Source of the DNA: Acinetobacter sp. NCu2D-2
GTDB taxonomy: Bacteria; Pseudomonadota; Gammaproteobacteria; Pseudomonadales; Moraxellaceae
Direction of reading: 5' to 3'
Assembly: GCF_001647675.1 (NCBI RefSeq)
Contig: NZ_CP015594.1
Span: 2,046,001-2,110,000, forward strand
DNA: 64,000 bases
Of this stretch, positions 48,687-58,940 are shown piece after piece. Each line of letters opens with the position of its first letter. Within the stretch, counting starts at the first letter, position 1. The notes under the pieces were generated by a model. That model was given only the letters and a program-made list of their open reading frames with translations, was not told the origin of the DNA and ran no database searches. A program made the translations under genes and the position numbers.

Positions 48687-49313
48687 TTAAGGACTGACAA
48701 TCGCAACGATACGATCAATCTTTTTAATATCATCCTGATTAAGCTGAATCTTTCGTTTTCCATCCAAACTTTGGAATGCAACGTATTTGTCATCCTGATG
48801 CATAAATGTCAAAAAAAGTTGATAACCATTACTGAGATACACACAGCTACGATCTTGATCTTTAAGCTCTGCCGCTTGTTCACAAATCACCAAACTCGCT
48901 GCAGGAATAATCGGTTGATAGATAGTTGAGCTCATCTCAATTAAATAATGCGTATTGTTCAAGTTTAGAATGGAGATCGAACCTAAATCAAAGGCTTTCC
49001 GTTGTAATTGAAACAGTTCGGACTCAATTGTCTTCATACCATAACAGGCAACTGTCACAGTTTGACCCTCAGATACATCGAGATCTTTCTGATCTAAACT
49101 GCCTTTTTTAAGTGCTAATTTTTGTTCTAATTCTCGTGCTGCTTTTTCACCTATTTGCTTTTTAGTATTGAGTAATTGTGCAATATAGGTCGGTTCGATC
49201 TCAAAATATTCACACATCGCCTTACCTGTTTCAAAGCGTTTTGAAGCAATCCAATGATCAATCAATTTGGATAAATTTTCCCGCCTTAAATCAAATAATG
49301 CTGTCGCTGACAT
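48687..49313 (-). CDS. HTH regulator with degenerate LexA/CI-like C-terminal domain
   Basis: 208 residues. The N-terminal half (about 10-70, KAMCEYFEIEPTYIAQLLNTKKQIGEKAARELEQ) is a Cro/CI-type helix-turn-helix. The C-terminal half (about 105-205) has the strand pattern of S24/LexA domains (YQPIIPAASLVICEQ, RSCVYLSNGYQLFL), but a clear catalytic Ser-Met-x-Pro and Lys are not seen. It is therefore probably a repressor that does not self-cleave. No phage genes are nearby. Targets unknown. It is 95 bases upstream of the relA stop on the same strand, with relA's terminator after relA. Confidence 0.7.
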   Translation of the reverse strand: MSATALFDLRRENLSKLIDHWIASKRFETGKAMCEYFEIEPTYIAQLLNTKKQIGEKAARELEQKLALKKGSLDQKDLDVSEGQTVTVACYGMKTIESELFQLQRKAFDLGSISILNLNNTHYLIEMSSTIYQPIIPAASLVICEQAAELKDQDRSCVYLSNGYQLFLTFMHQDDKYVAFQSLDGKRKIQLNQDDIKKIDRIVAIVSP

Positions 49314-49358
49314 GCGAATAACATCCCTCTCATTTTATTTATGCATCTACATTACAAT

Positions 49359-49392
49359 AAAAAAGCCCACATGAATATGTGAGCTTTTTTTT
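49359..49392 (-). terminator. relA intrinsic terminator
   Basis: AAAAAAGC-CACAT, loop GAAT, ATGTG-GCTTTTTT with one C/A mismatch, flanked by A and T runs, immediately after the relA stop. Confidence 0.8.
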
Positions 49393-49408
49393 TAAAATGG
49401 CTTTAATT

Positions 49409-51715
49409 TTAACTGCCTTGAACCAGTCGACGTGCGCTAATAATGCCGGGCTGTTGCTCTAGACGTGCTAACAGTTTAGATAACTGTGCTAAGCCTTTTA
49501 CTTCAATTAACAGTTTCATATTGGCAATACCATCTGCCTCAGAAATTGTATTAACCTGACGAATATTAATTTGATCTGAGAAGATAACTTGGGTTAAATC
49601 TTTCAACAGACCACGACGGTCGTATGCTTCCACCACAATCTGAACACTTTGACCACGAGTTGGCTGCATCTCCCAATCGGCTTCCACCGCGCGCTCAGGC
49701 TCTTGAGAAATCATGCGAACATAGTCAGGACACGCGACCTTATGGATACTTACACCACGGTTTAAGGTGATGTAACCTGCGATCGATTCACCATGTACAG
49801 GCTGACAGCACTGAGCGATGTGAAGCTCAACGTTATCCAAACCATCAATCAAAATACCATGTGCAGACAATGTATGGCTTGCACGTGGGTTCAATGTCGG
49901 TTTTAACACCAGCTCAGGTTCATCCTGATCAAGGTGCATATGACGGTTTACTTGATTGATTAAGGCATGTAGACTGATATCGCCATTGACGATCCCAATC
50001 AGAATATCTTCACCCGTTTTGACATTAAAGTGACTGCAATAGTCGCCTAAATCGATAGATTTCGGGTGAATCGCCAAACGTGAAAGTTCTTTATTGAGAA
50101 TCTCACGTCCCACTTCCAAGTTCTTACTGCGGTCTTGCTGACGGAACCAATGGCGTAACTTGTCACGTGCGCGTGCAGTCTTAATATAACCAAGCGAATT
50201 CACCAACCAGTCACGGTTTGGCTCACGATCTTTCTTGGTTAAAATCTCAACTTGCTCACCTGTTTTTAAGGTATAAGTCAGCGGTACATAACGTTGGTTA
50301 ACCCGTGCTGCATAGCACTTGTTCCCCACTTCCGTATGTACGTGATAAGCAAAGTCTAAAACCGTAGAACCACGTGGTAATTCTTTAATATCACCATCAC
50401 GACTGAACACATAAATCTTTTCAAAGCTTTCAAAGTCCGGTACCTGTTCATAGGTTTCCAAATCTTCTTCGGCTTTATGTACGTTGGTATCACTACGTTC
50501 TTGATAATGCTCAAGTACAGCACGAAGTGAATGTAAGCGATGATTAAAGGAATGATCCGTGGTTTTCGCACCTTCTTTATAATTAAAGTGCGAACATACC
50601 CCAAGCTCAGCTTCGTTATGCATTGAATAAGTACGAATCTGAACTTCAAGTGATTTATTTTCGGCAATCACCGCAGTATGCAATGAGCGATAACCATTGG
50701 CTTTCGGGTTAGTAATATAGTCATCAAACTGATGTGGAATATGACGCCAAATTTGATGCACGATCCCTAAAGTGTGATAACACTCAGGTACACCTTTGAC
50801 CAAAACACGTAAAGCACGAATGTCATAAAGCTGATCGAAGCTTAAATTCTTGCTTTTCATTTTTCGATAAATCGAATAAATGTGTTTCACCCGGCCATTT
50901 ATCTCGGCTTCAATGCCGTGACTGGCTAACTCATCACGCAACTTATCGATTACGAATTGAATGTATTGCTCACGCTCCAAGCGCTTTTCATTCAGTAAAG
51001 ATGCAATTTCTTTATAGCGGTCAGGGGCTAAATAACGGAACGCTAAATCTTCAAGCTCCCATTTAAGCTGTGCGATCCCTAAACGATGCGCCAATGGCGA
51101 ATAGATGGTTAAAATTTCGCGAGCCACACGTTCCTGACGTTCACGTGAAGAACTGGTCAATTCACGTAAAGTATAGGTACGTTCTGCAAGCTTGATTAAT
51201 ACAACACGAACATCTTCAGTTACGGCAATCAGCATTTTGTAAATGCCTGACAGATGTTCACGTTGGTTATTATTAAAGTGATCTTCTAAACGTTTATTTT
51301 GCTCAATCAGTTCAGACAGCTTACCCATCGCCAAAGTACCTTTGACGAGGTTATGGACATTCTCACCGAATTTTTCCAAGACTTCTGCTAGAGGCATCAC
51401 GCCTTCGCGCACGGAACGGTACAGCATTGCCGCAGATAAAGTATCTTCATCTACATGTAAATGCGCAAGAATATCTGCCATCTCAATACCGGTATAAAAG
51501 GTATTGGAACGATGTTCAACCGTAGATTCTAATTCACGTTGCAAGGTTAAATGCGCAACTTCTTCGAGCTGCTTCAAAGGTGCATCGTCTAATATGCCAC
51601 GAACACGATCTAACCATTCGGTTAAATCATGATGAGCTTGTTCGGCATGCTCTACAGTCGTCTCCTGCGACAACTCATTGAGTCGCCCAGGGAGTTGCTC
51701 ACGTACTGTGACCAT
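49409..51715 (-). CDS. relA: GTP pyrophosphokinase RelA
   Basis: 768-residue ribosome-linked (p)ppGpp synthetase. The N-terminal pseudo-hydrolase domain lacks the HD pair (SAAMLYRSVREG where SpoT has a His-Asp), so it should be synthesis-only. The synthetase domain (about residues 240-400: FDQLYDIRALRVLV, NPKANGYRSLHTAV, EVQIRTYSMHNEAELG) is intact, followed by TGS, helical, zinc-finger-like (HIAQCCQPVHG) and ACT domains. Two in-frame ATGs exist: AGGAG abuts 51721 but is six bases before 51715, so the latter is chosen. It follows rlmD by about 30 bases, a conserved arrangement. Confidence 0.96.
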   Translation of the reverse strand: MVTVREQLPGRLNELSQETTVEHAEQAHHDLTEWLDRVRGILDDAPLKQLEEVAHLTLQRELESTVEHRSNTFYTGIEMADILAHLHVDEDTLSAAMLYRSVREGVMPLAEVLEKFGENVHNLVKGTLAMGKLSELIEQNKRLEDHFNNNQREHLSGIYKMLIAVTEDVRVVLIKLAERTYTLRELTSSSRERQERVAREILTIYSPLAHRLGIAQLKWELEDLAFRYLAPDRYKEIASLLNEKRLEREQYIQFVIDKLRDELASHGIEAEINGRVKHIYSIYRKMKSKNLSFDQLYDIRALRVLVKGVPECYHTLGIVHQIWRHIPHQFDDYITNPKANGYRSLHTAVIAENKSLEVQIRTYSMHNEAELGVCSHFNYKEGAKTTDHSFNHRLHSLRAVLEHYQERSDTNVHKAEEDLETYEQVPDFESFEKIYVFSRDGDIKELPRGSTVLDFAYHVHTEVGNKCYAARVNQRYVPLTYTLKTGEQVEILTKKDREPNRDWLVNSLGYIKTARARDKLRHWFRQQDRSKNLEVGREILNKELSRLAIHPKSIDLGDYCSHFNVKTGEDILIGIVNGDISLHALINQVNRHMHLDQDEPELVLKPTLNPRASHTLSAHGILIDGLDNVELHIAQCCQPVHGESIAGYITLNRGVSIHKVACPDYVRMISQEPERAVEADWEMQPTRGQSVQIVVEAYDRRGLLKDLTQVIFSDQINIRQVNTISEADGIANMKLLIEVKGLAQLSKLLARLEQQPGIISARRLVQGS

Positions 51716-51747
51716 ACCCATCTCCTACTTTTATATACATCATTACT

Positions 51748-53136
51748 TTAATCGTTTATACAATCTTGTTTTTCGAACAGTGCTATCGATTCCACATGTG
51801 CGGTATGGGTAAACATATCCATCACACCCGCTTTACTGAGTCGATAACCTTGTTGTACCAAGAGCCCAGCATCTCTGGCAAGGGTCGCTGGGTTACATGA
51901 TACATAAACGATTCTTTTTGCACCAAATTTAGGCAAATATTGCATCACCTCTTCCGCACCTGAGCGCGGTGGATCAATTAACAAAGCATCAAATGCTTGT
52001 TTTGCCCAACTATGTTGCGAAAAATCTTGTGTTAAGTCTTGTGAATAAAATGTGACGTTAGCTAAGCCATTGTTTTTGGCATTTTCCGCACCACGCTGGA
52101 CCATTTCTTCACTTCCCTCAACAGCCACCACTTGACCAGTCGCACCAACACGACGCGCTAGTGGTAATGAGAAATTTCCTAAGCCACAGAAAAGATCAAG
52201 AACACGTTCACCTGATTGTAGGTCTAGCAAATCACATGCCAATCGCACCATTTGAGGGTTAATCGTTGAATTGACTTGGGTAAAGTCTAAAGGGTTAAAA
52301 CCGAATTCAACATTAAAATCATCTAAACGGTAATGGAGTCGAGATGCTTGGTTTGGCTGATCTACTCGTGATAAATCGCTTTTACCTGCAGATTGAATAT
52401 AGAGCTGCCACCCTTTACTTAACGTAAATGCTCGCAATTGGTTGACATCTTCAGCAGATAATTCGGCTGTTTCACGAACCAATAGCGAAATCTCTTGATC
52501 GCCCATAGCCAATTCTATATGACCAATGTCTGCCTTACCATTTAGACTTTGGATCAATTGTTTAAGACGTGTAACAGAACCAAACTGCTCATCTAAAATC
52601 ATACAACAATCAATAGAGGTCAATTTATTCGATTGGCTTTCACGGAAACCGACCACCAATTTGTCATTATGCGGCAAGTAACGTACGCCAATACGGGCTT
52701 TACGGCGGTAATCTTCACGCGTTGATCGCAGTGGCGCTAACCATTCTTCAGGTTGAATTCCAGCAAAATGCTGTAAATGAGACTGTAAAACCTGTTGTTT
52801 ATGCACAATCTGTGCATCTGCATCCACATGCTGCATATTACAGCCACCACAAATACCGTAGTGTGGACATTTCGGCTCAACACGAATATCTGATGGTTCA
52901 CTTAATAGTGCAACGCTATCGGCTTCTTCAAGTTTTTTAACCACATTGGTAATGCGTGCACGTACCGTTTCACCCGGTAATGCATAGCGGATAAAGACTT
53001 TTTTACCGTGTTTTTCGACAGGATGATCTGGATGTGAACCATAGTGAGCAATGCCACGTCCCTCATGCGAAAGTGATTCAACTTGAAAAATATACTCAGG
53101 TTGTTGCGTTGGGCGTGGTTTAGCTCGATGTTTCAT
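51748..53136 (-). CDS. rlmD: 23S rRNA (uracil-1939-C5)-methyltransferase
   Basis: 462-residue Fe-S methyltransferase. N-terminal TRAM RNA-binding domain (about 12-80), a four-Cys cluster site ([14 protein letters not shown] near 89-103 plus a later Cys), a SAM-binding Rossmann domain ([16 protein letters not shown]) and the catalytic Cys region [12 protein letters not shown]. Length is standard. It sits between the exonuclease gene and relA on the same strand, and is likely in one transcript with relA. Confidence 0.96.
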   Translation of the reverse strand: MKHRAKPRPTQQPEYIFQVESLSHEGRGIAHYGSHPDHPVEKHGKKVFIRYALPGETVRARITNVVKKLEEADSVALLSEPSDIRVEPKCPHYGICGGCNMQHVDADAQIVHKQQVLQSHLQHFAGIQPEEWLAPLRSTREDYRRKARIGVRYLPHNDKLVVGFRESQSNKLTSIDCCMILDEQFGSVTRLKQLIQSLNGKADIGHIELAMGDQEISLLVRETAELSAEDVNQLRAFTLSKGWQLYIQSAGKSDLSRVDQPNQASRLHYRLDDFNVEFGFNPLDFTQVNSTINPQMVRLACDLLDLQSGERVLDLFCGLGNFSLPLARRVGATGQVVAVEGSEEMVQRGAENAKNNGLANVTFYSQDLTQDFSQHSWAKQAFDALLIDPPRSGAEEVMQYLPKFGAKRIVYVSCNPATLARDAGLLVQQGYRLSKAGVMDMFTHTAHVESIALFEKQDCIND

Positions 53137-53142
53137 GAAAAC

Positions 53143-53961
53143 CTAATCTGTGGGAGTGGGAAAATCAAATTGCGTAAATGCTGTCTGACGTGAGGTTTCA
53201 CGCCACACCGCCAAAAATTCCGCATGTTGCGGTTGAGTGTGTAAATACTGAATCGTACTTTGTACCAAGTGCTGATAGTCAGGAAGTAATAACTGTCCTT
53301 TCAACAAAAGCCAGCGAATGTAGACCAACCAAGTATTTAAAACATCACCTTCACAGTAGCTGGTGAGTTTTGTCCATTCCTGATTGCGGACATATTCAGG
53401 CACATGGTAGCCACCATCACCGCGCTTACCGGGATAACCCAATAAATGCGCCACATCATCAAGTTTTTGAAAATGACGTGCATGGAACATGGCCATGACA
53501 TCCATTAAATCGACATGACGCTGGTGGTAACGATTCTGATAGTTATTATAACGCTTTTGCGTATCAATTTCGCCCTGATCAAACAAACTCGGTGCAGACA
53601 GTCCGTGATACATGGCACGATACAAAATAACCGGCAAATCAAATTGTGAACCATTCCAACTTACAAGCGTTGGATGGCGCTTATCAAAAATAGACAGGAA
53701 TTTTTTTAAAATTTCAGCTTCAGAATGCTGTTCACGGCTAAATGAAAACAGCTTCATGCCCTGCTCATCAATCCACATTCCTGAAATACAGACAATTTCA
53801 TGCAGCGGTAAACGCTGAAAATCTGTGCCTGATTCCTGACGGCGTAATTTGGTGAGTGCCTGATCAAGTGAAGCTTCAGGCAAATCCAGACCAAACAAAT
53901 GCGCGCCTGATTTTAGATCGGTTTGGGTTTCAATATCGAAAGTTAAAACAGGCAAGCGCAT
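53143..53961 (-). CDS. Predicted 3'-5' exonuclease, PolB-like DnaQ fold
   Basis: 272-residue nuclease. Exo motif I FDIETQTD (residues 7-14), motif II region VSWNGSQFDLPVIL, and motif III-type YCEGDVLNTWLVY contain the expected acidic metal ligands, so activity is likely. It resembles the predicted polymerase-B-associated exonuclease family. The open frame includes a TTG at 53973; ATG 53961 with GAGA about seven bases upstream is chosen. It lies between cysM (16 bases) and rlmD (six bases). Substrate, DNA or RNA, is unknown. Confidence 0.85.
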   Translation of the reverse strand: MRLPVLTFDIETQTDLKSGAHLFGLDLPEASLDQALTKLRRQESGTDFQRLPLHEIVCISGMWIDEQGMKLFSFSREQHSEAEILKKFLSIFDKRHPTLVSWNGSQFDLPVILYRAMYHGLSAPSLFDQGEIDTQKRYNNYQNRYHQRHVDLMDVMAMFHARHFQKLDDVAHLLGYPGKRGDGGYHVPEYVRNQEWTKLTSYCEGDVLNTWLVYIRWLLLKGQLLLPDYQHLVQSTIQYLHTQPQHAEFLAVWRETSRQTAFTQFDFPTPTD

Positions 53962-53977
53962 AAGCGATCTCAAATAA

Positions 53978-54898
53978 TTATTCAGGGTCTTCTACAGAGA
54001 ATAAACCAGTTGATAAGTAACGGTCACCTCGGTCACAAACAATACATACAATCACAGCATCAGGATGCTGTTCTGCAAGTTTAATAGATGCCCATACTGC
54101 ACCACCTGAAGAGACACCCGCGCTAATCCCTTCTTGACGTGCAAGACGGCGCGCTGTTTTTTCTGCTTCAATTTGTGGGATATCCATAATTTGATCAACA
54201 CGAGACGGATCAAAAATGGTTGGAAGATATTCTTTTGGCCAACGGCGAATACCTGCGATATTTGAACCTTCAGAGGGCTGTAAACCGACAATTTGAATCT
54301 CAGGATTTTTTTCTTTTAGGTATTTAGAAATACCCATGATAGTTCCTGTGGTGCCCATTGAACTCACAAAGTGAGTGATTTTTCCACCTGTTTGTTCCCA
54401 AATTTCAGGACCAGTCGTCAAATAATGTGCTTCAACATTGTCTGGGTTACCAAACTGATTGAGTACCAAGCCAATACCGTCTTGCTGCATTTGCAGCGCC
54501 ATATCACGCGCTTGTTCCATATTTTCAGATTCAATCAATTCAGCACCGTAAGCACGCATGGCATCCTTACGCTCTTGACTCGAGCTGGCTGGCATAATGA
54601 GTTTCATCTTATAGCCACGCATGGCAGCAACCATGGCAAGTGCAATCCCGGTATTTCCGCTCGTCGCCTCAATTAAAGTATCACCCGGTTTAATTTGCCC
54701 GCGTTTTTCTGCTTGCATAATCATGTTATATGCTGGGCGGTCTTTCACCGAACCCGCTGGGTTATTACCTTCAAGTTTTGCTAAAACTGTCGCTTGAGTG
54801 TGACTTGCAAGACGCTGTAAACGCACAAGCGGTGTTTTACCGACAAAATGGTCTAACAGGTATTCGTCTTTTTTGAAATCAGGATTTGTATTACTCAT
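53978..54898 (-). CDS. cysM: Cysteine synthase B
   Basis: 306-residue PLP enzyme of the O-acetylserine sulfhydrylase family. The Schiff-base Lys is in NPAGSVKDRPAYNM (about residue 52), the substrate loop is ATSGNTGIALAM, and the phosphate-binding region VSSMGTTGTIMG is present; the CysM-type C-terminus lacks extra domains. AGG with TGCAAATA spacing supports ATG 54898 over an upstream in-frame start at 54907. It is divergent from gacS, the arrangement also found in Pseudomonas. Confidence 0.93.
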   Translation of the reverse strand: MSNTNPDFKKDEYLLDHFVGKTPLVRLQRLASHTQATVLAKLEGNNPAGSVKDRPAYNMIMQAEKRGQIKPGDTLIEATSGNTGIALAMVAAMRGYKMKLIMPASSSQERKDAMRAYGAELIESENMEQARDMALQMQQDGIGLVLNQFGNPDNVEAHYLTTGPEIWEQTGGKITHFVSSMGTTGTIMGISKYLKEKNPEIQIVGLQPSEGSNIAGIRRWPKEYLPTIFDPSRVDQIMDIPQIEAEKTARRLARQEGISAGVSSGGAVWASIKLAEQHPDAVIVCIVCDRGDRYLSTGLFSVEDPE

Positions 54899-55221
54899 TA
54901 TTTGCACCTATATCGAGGTGCGGCTATTGTATGAAAAAATGCCTTTGCCTGCACTCATTTGCACCAGCTTTTTCCAAAGTCCGTTTATTTTATCATCAGC
55001 ACCTGAATCCAAAGTTCAGCAATTCATCTATATATCTTGAGATATCCTTGCTTAGATAAAACGTTGAAGCTTAGAGCTATCATCATTTTGATGCAGCAAT
55101 TCTTTTAAGCTCAAACACAGTTTAGTATTTGCTGTAAATACCACGAAAATCATTGATGAAATTTTAACTGATGATTTAAAGCATGCTAATATGCGGGCAT
55201 AGGGAAAACGCTGCTTAAATC
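54899..55221. other. Divergent cysM/gacS intergenic region
   Basis: 323 bases. The last 60 carry the gacS promoter (annotated separately). The remainder is AT-rich, has no ORF or strong hairpin, and should contain the cysM promoter on the minus strand, which I cannot place. Confidence 0.5.
55164..55192 (+). promoter_or_regulatory. Promoter of gacS
   Basis: TTAACT at 55164-55169, exactly 17 bases, TAATAT at 55187-55192, about 30 bases before ATG 55222. Confidence 0.65.
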
Positions 55222-58029
55222 ATGTCGAATATCAATAAAAAGCTGTTTAAACGTCTACACTTAAATCACGCTTATGGACAGCTGATTGCACTTATTTTCG
55301 TGCCGATTATGATTTTGGCATTCGTGGGTGCCATGTTGGTGACCTCTGAAACTTCCAATGCAGCACGTGCCCAACAAAAACAAATGGCGATTGCGATTTT
55401 AACGCGCTTTCAAAGCACAGCCGAATCTGCATTACAAATCGTCAAAGATTACCCTTGGCAGTACGAGCAAGCCCGTATTGCCATGCAAAATATGCTCAAT
55501 GAGAAGCATTTAATTCGTGCAGGCGTGGTCGATCTTAAAGGTGTTAATCGTTTAAGTATTGGTTATCAAGATCAAGCTCCTTGGCCAAAATTCAATACCA
55601 ATGCCTCATTTATCGGTCCTATTCTGCACGATAAAAATCATATTTATGCCATTCACATTAATGAGAACACCAATAGCCCAGGTTGGTTTGCCGTTGAAAT
55701 TGATAATCAGCCTTTAGAAATCGCACGTTACCGTGTTCTGATTGTGCTCGTTGCCACAGGCCTGCTGACGCTCTTATTACTTCTACTCTGTTTGAATTTT
55801 TATTCTCGTCGTTGGATTGCCCCAATGTACGAGATTCGCATGCAGCTACAACGCCTAAATGCCGACACCTTAGATCAGCATATGGTGATTAACAGTACTG
55901 GAGAACTGCGCTTATTACAGCGTGATATTGCCAATGTAGTGAAGCGTCTGCATTTCAGCTTTTTAGAATTACGCGAACACACGGAACAAACTGAGGACGA
56001 TTTAAGACGAACACTAGATACGCTTGAAGTGCAAAACATTACTTATCGTCAAGCCCGTGACCAAGCAATTTCTGCCAACCAAGCCAAGTCGGTTTTTCTT
56101 GCCAATATTTCCCATGAACTTCGAACACCTTTAAATAGTATCGACGGTTTTATCCATTTATTACTACGTCAGGGCAATCTAAGTAACGAACAACGTTTAT
56201 ACCTACAAACCATTCGTAAATCTTCAGCGCATCTTTTGGCACTGATCAATGATGTTTTAGATTTTTCTAAAATTGATGCAGGTAAACTTGAACTCGAAAC
56301 CGCACCGTTTGATCTGGAAGAAGCGATTTTCGATGTCATGGATATGCTCTCTCCGCTTGCCGCACAAAAGCATATTGATATGGCGTTCTACTATGCTGAT
56401 AACGTGCCGAAATATGTCATTGGCGATGCACTGCGCTTTAAACAGATTCTGACCAACTTAATTTCCAATGCGATTAAATTCACCCCTGATGGTGAAATTA
56501 TTGTGCGTGTGCGTATGGAACATGACGATATTGGTCAATGTCTACTGCACTTTAGCGTACAGGACAGTGGTATTGGCTTAAGCGGCACCGATCGTAAAAA
56601 GCTGTTTGAATCCTTCTCTCAAGGGGATACTTCAGTAACGCGTCAATTTGGTGGAACAGGTTTAGGTCTTGCAATCTCCAAACAACTGGTCAGTTTGATG
56701 CATGGTCAAATTGGCTTTGAAGATAACCAAGAACGCGCACCAACAGAAAAAGGGTCAACATTCTGGTTTACTGCACAGTTTACAACCAATGATGATGAAC
56801 TGATTGAACATCCGGACTTTAATGATTTAACTGTTGTCTCTTATTTGGCGCATCCTGCAACAGCAAATGTTTTACGTCATTACTTGGAAAATTATCGCGT
56901 ACAGCACACCGAGACATCATCAATTCTGGATTTATTCAGTCGCTTGAATCATTTGCAGCATAGTGAAAATACATGGCTGATTGTCGATCATAGTGGTGAT
57001 ACTGAAGCCCTACTGACTGAAATCCGCCTGCGTTATAGTGGCAATATTGCAGTTTACGGCTATCAGATGGCACTTGATCCAAATATGCTCAATGAACATC
57101 GTGCACGTCCATTGCATCAACCACTTAGCCGTAGCGCCTTGATTCAACTATTAAGCAATCAACCAATCTTTGAACAGGATGTACATGAAGACTTTAATGG
57201 ACAGGGTCTACATATTTTAGCGATCGATGACCATTTACCGAACTTAATTGTGCTGGAAGCATTATTAGGTGAACTCAATGTCAAAACCACTAAAGCAACC
57301 AGTGGACAAGAAGCGATTGATATTATTCAAAACCGTTATGAAAAAGGTTTAACGGCTTTTGATCTAGTCTTTATGGATATTCAAATGCCTGTGATGTCAG
57401 GTATTGATACCACACGTGCCATCCGTTCACTTGAATCAACGTTTGAAAATCATCGTCGTCTACCGATTATTGCCCTGACAGCTCATGCCCTGTCCGATGA
57501 AAAACAAAAATTGCTGCAAGGCGGTATGGATGATTATGTTACCAAGCCGATTCAGATTGAACAGATTATTCAAATTTTGACACAGTGGACGACCGAGAAC
57601 TTTAAAAAGATCCCTGTCCTAGAACGTGCGAATGTGATTGATGCACTAGATACCTCAATTATTGATTGGCAACAAAGTTTGCAACTCGCTGCCAATAAAG
57701 AAGACTTGGCTGTGGATTTATTACGGATGTTGCTCGACAGTTTTGAAACTGAATTAAATGAGATGCAAGAATTGATTGAAGTGGAAGACTTCCCTCAACT
57801 TGAACATGTACTACACCGTTTATATGGTGCAACACGCTATGTCGGTGTGCCAAGTCTACAAAAAGTCTCTGGTGATTTTGAGCAATTTGTTTCAACCCTA
57901 CGTAAAGAACGCCGTAAAGCCGATGATGCCTTTATGACAGAGGTGGCTAAACGCTTCGATGAACTTAAAACTGTGATTGATCAAGTGAAGCAAGCAGCTA
58001 CACAAATTTTAAATCAGCACAGTGTATAA
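55222..58029 (+). CDS. gacS: Hybrid sensor histidine kinase GacS/BarA
   Basis: 935-residue inner-membrane tripartite kinase of the Gac/Rsm pathway. Membrane helices lie near residues 20-42 and 168-190 around a periplasmic sensor. A HAMP domain (about 190-245) and coiled coil follow. HisKA has H near 297 (FLANISHELRTPLNS), then a HATPase (about 395-515, DSGIGLSGTDRK, FGGTGLGLAISK). A degenerate receiver-like segment precedes a true REC domain with Asp near 718 (FMDIQMPVMSG). A C-terminal HPt has its His near 864 (LEHVLHRLYGATRYVG). The partner GacA is not in the window. Context beside cysM-rlmD-relA supports GacS. Confidence 0.94.
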   Translation: MSNINKKLFKRLHLNHAYGQLIALIFVPIMILAFVGAMLVTSETSNAARAQQKQMAIAILTRFQSTAESALQIVKDYPWQYEQARIAMQNMLNEKHLIRAGVVDLKGVNRLSIGYQDQAPWPKFNTNASFIGPILHDKNHIYAIHINENTNSPGWFAVEIDNQPLEIARYRVLIVLVATGLLTLLLLLLCLNFYSRRWIAPMYEIRMQLQRLNADTLDQHMVINSTGELRLLQRDIANVVKRLHFSFLELREHTEQTEDDLRRTLDTLEVQNITYRQARDQAISANQAKSVFLANISHELRTPLNSIDGFIHLLLRQGNLSNEQRLYLQTIRKSSAHLLALINDVLDFSKIDAGKLELETAPFDLEEAIFDVMDMLSPLAAQKHIDMAFYYADNVPKYVIGDALRFKQILTNLISNAIKFTPDGEIIVRVRMEHDDIGQCLLHFSVQDSGIGLSGTDRKKLFESFSQGDTSVTRQFGGTGLGLAISKQLVSLMHGQIGFEDNQERAPTEKGSTFWFTAQFTTNDDELIEHPDFNDLTVVSYLAHPATANVLRHYLENYRVQHTETSSILDLFSRLNHLQHSENTWLIVDHSGDTEALLTEIRLRYSGNIAVYGYQMALDPNMLNEHRARPLHQPLSRSALIQLLSNQPIFEQDVHEDFNGQGLHILAIDDHLPNLIVLEALLGELNVKTTKATSGQEAIDIIQNRYEKGLTAFDLVFMDIQMPVMSGIDTTRAIRSLESTFENHRRLPIIALTAHALSDEKQKLLQGGMDDYVTKPIQIEQIIQILTQWTTENFKKIPVLERANVIDALDTSIIDWQQSLQLAANKEDLAVDLLRMLLDSFETELNEMQELIEVEDFPQLEHVLHRLYGATRYVGVPSLQKVSGDFEQFVSTLRKERRKADDAFMTEVAKRFDELKTVIDQVKQAATQILNQHSV

Positions 58030-58116
58030 GATTGAATGATTAAGGGTGACTTGTGTGTCATGCAATTCAAATCTGGCTCATGCTATGCTCAAGCCATAAA
58101 AATGAAGGGTAAATCT

Positions 58117-58905
58117 ATGTCAGTCGTCCGTTTAGAAAAAAATAATGGCATTGCCACAGTCAGCTTAAACCGTCCTGAAAAACGTAATGCCATGAGCTTT
58201 GCGTTATTACGTGAATTGGTTGAAACCGCAAAAAAAATTAAAAAAGACAAAAGTATCCGCTGTGTCATCCTGACAGGTGAAGCAGAAGTTTTTAGTGCAG
58301 GCATCGACTTAAGTGACCTAAATAACCCCAAAAATCGTGCTTATGCCGCATGGGAACTACTTAAACCCGGACAAAGTTTATTTCAAAAAGCCTTCCTAAT
58401 TTGGCAGGAACTTCCCGTTCCTGTAATTGCAGCCATTGAAGGTTATTGTTTTGGTGCAGGGATGCAACTTGCGTTGGCTGCCGACATTCGTGTAGCGCAT
58501 CAAAATACGCAAATGTCGATTATGGAAAGTCGTTGGGGCTTGGTGCCTGATATGGGGCTCACGCGCTCACTTAAAGGCTTGATTGGCTTGGACCTTGCCA
58601 AGGAATTAACCTTAACTGCACGAATCTTTGATGCTGCTTATGCCCATCAAATTGGCTTGGTTACTCATCTAGATGAAAAGCCTCTTGCTAAAGCACAGGC
58701 ATTAGCCGAAGAAATGTTACAGCGTTCTCCAGATGCATTGATGGCTTCTAAATTCGTGCTTGATGCCATGGAACACCGTCCAAACAAATCACTAAGGATG
58801 GAAAAAATTTGGCAATTCAAACTATTGCTGGGTAAGAATAGTCAATTGGCACGTAAGAAAGATAAAAATCCAGACATCAATTTTTTACCACGCCAATATA
58901 AATAA
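58117..58905 (+). CDS. Enoyl-CoA hydratase/isomerase family protein
   Basis: 262-residue crotonase. Substrate/oxyanion signatures are NRPEKRNAMSF, FSAGIDLSDL and GYCFGAGMQLALAADIR. The catalytic Glu position (MESRWGLVPDMG) is compatible with hydratase or isomerase activity. The frame opens at 58036, but AAGGG seven bases before ATG 58117 and the family N-terminus MSVVRLEKNNGIATV favour 58117. It follows gacS closely and precedes the dehydrogenase gene by about 35 bases. Substrate unknown. Confidence 0.88.
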   Translation: MSVVRLEKNNGIATVSLNRPEKRNAMSFALLRELVETAKKIKKDKSIRCVILTGEAEVFSAGIDLSDLNNPKNRAYAAWELLKPGQSLFQKAFLIWQELPVPVIAAIEGYCFGAGMQLALAADIRVAHQNTQMSIMESRWGLVPDMGLTRSLKGLIGLDLAKELTLTARIFDAAYAHQIGLVTHLDEKPLAKAQALAEEMLQRSPDALMASKFVLDAMEHRPNKSLRMEKIWQFKLLLGKNSQLARKKDKNPDINFLPRQYK

Positions 58906-58940
58906 TCACAGTCAGTTTTCAGAGGGATGTGAGCATCATC

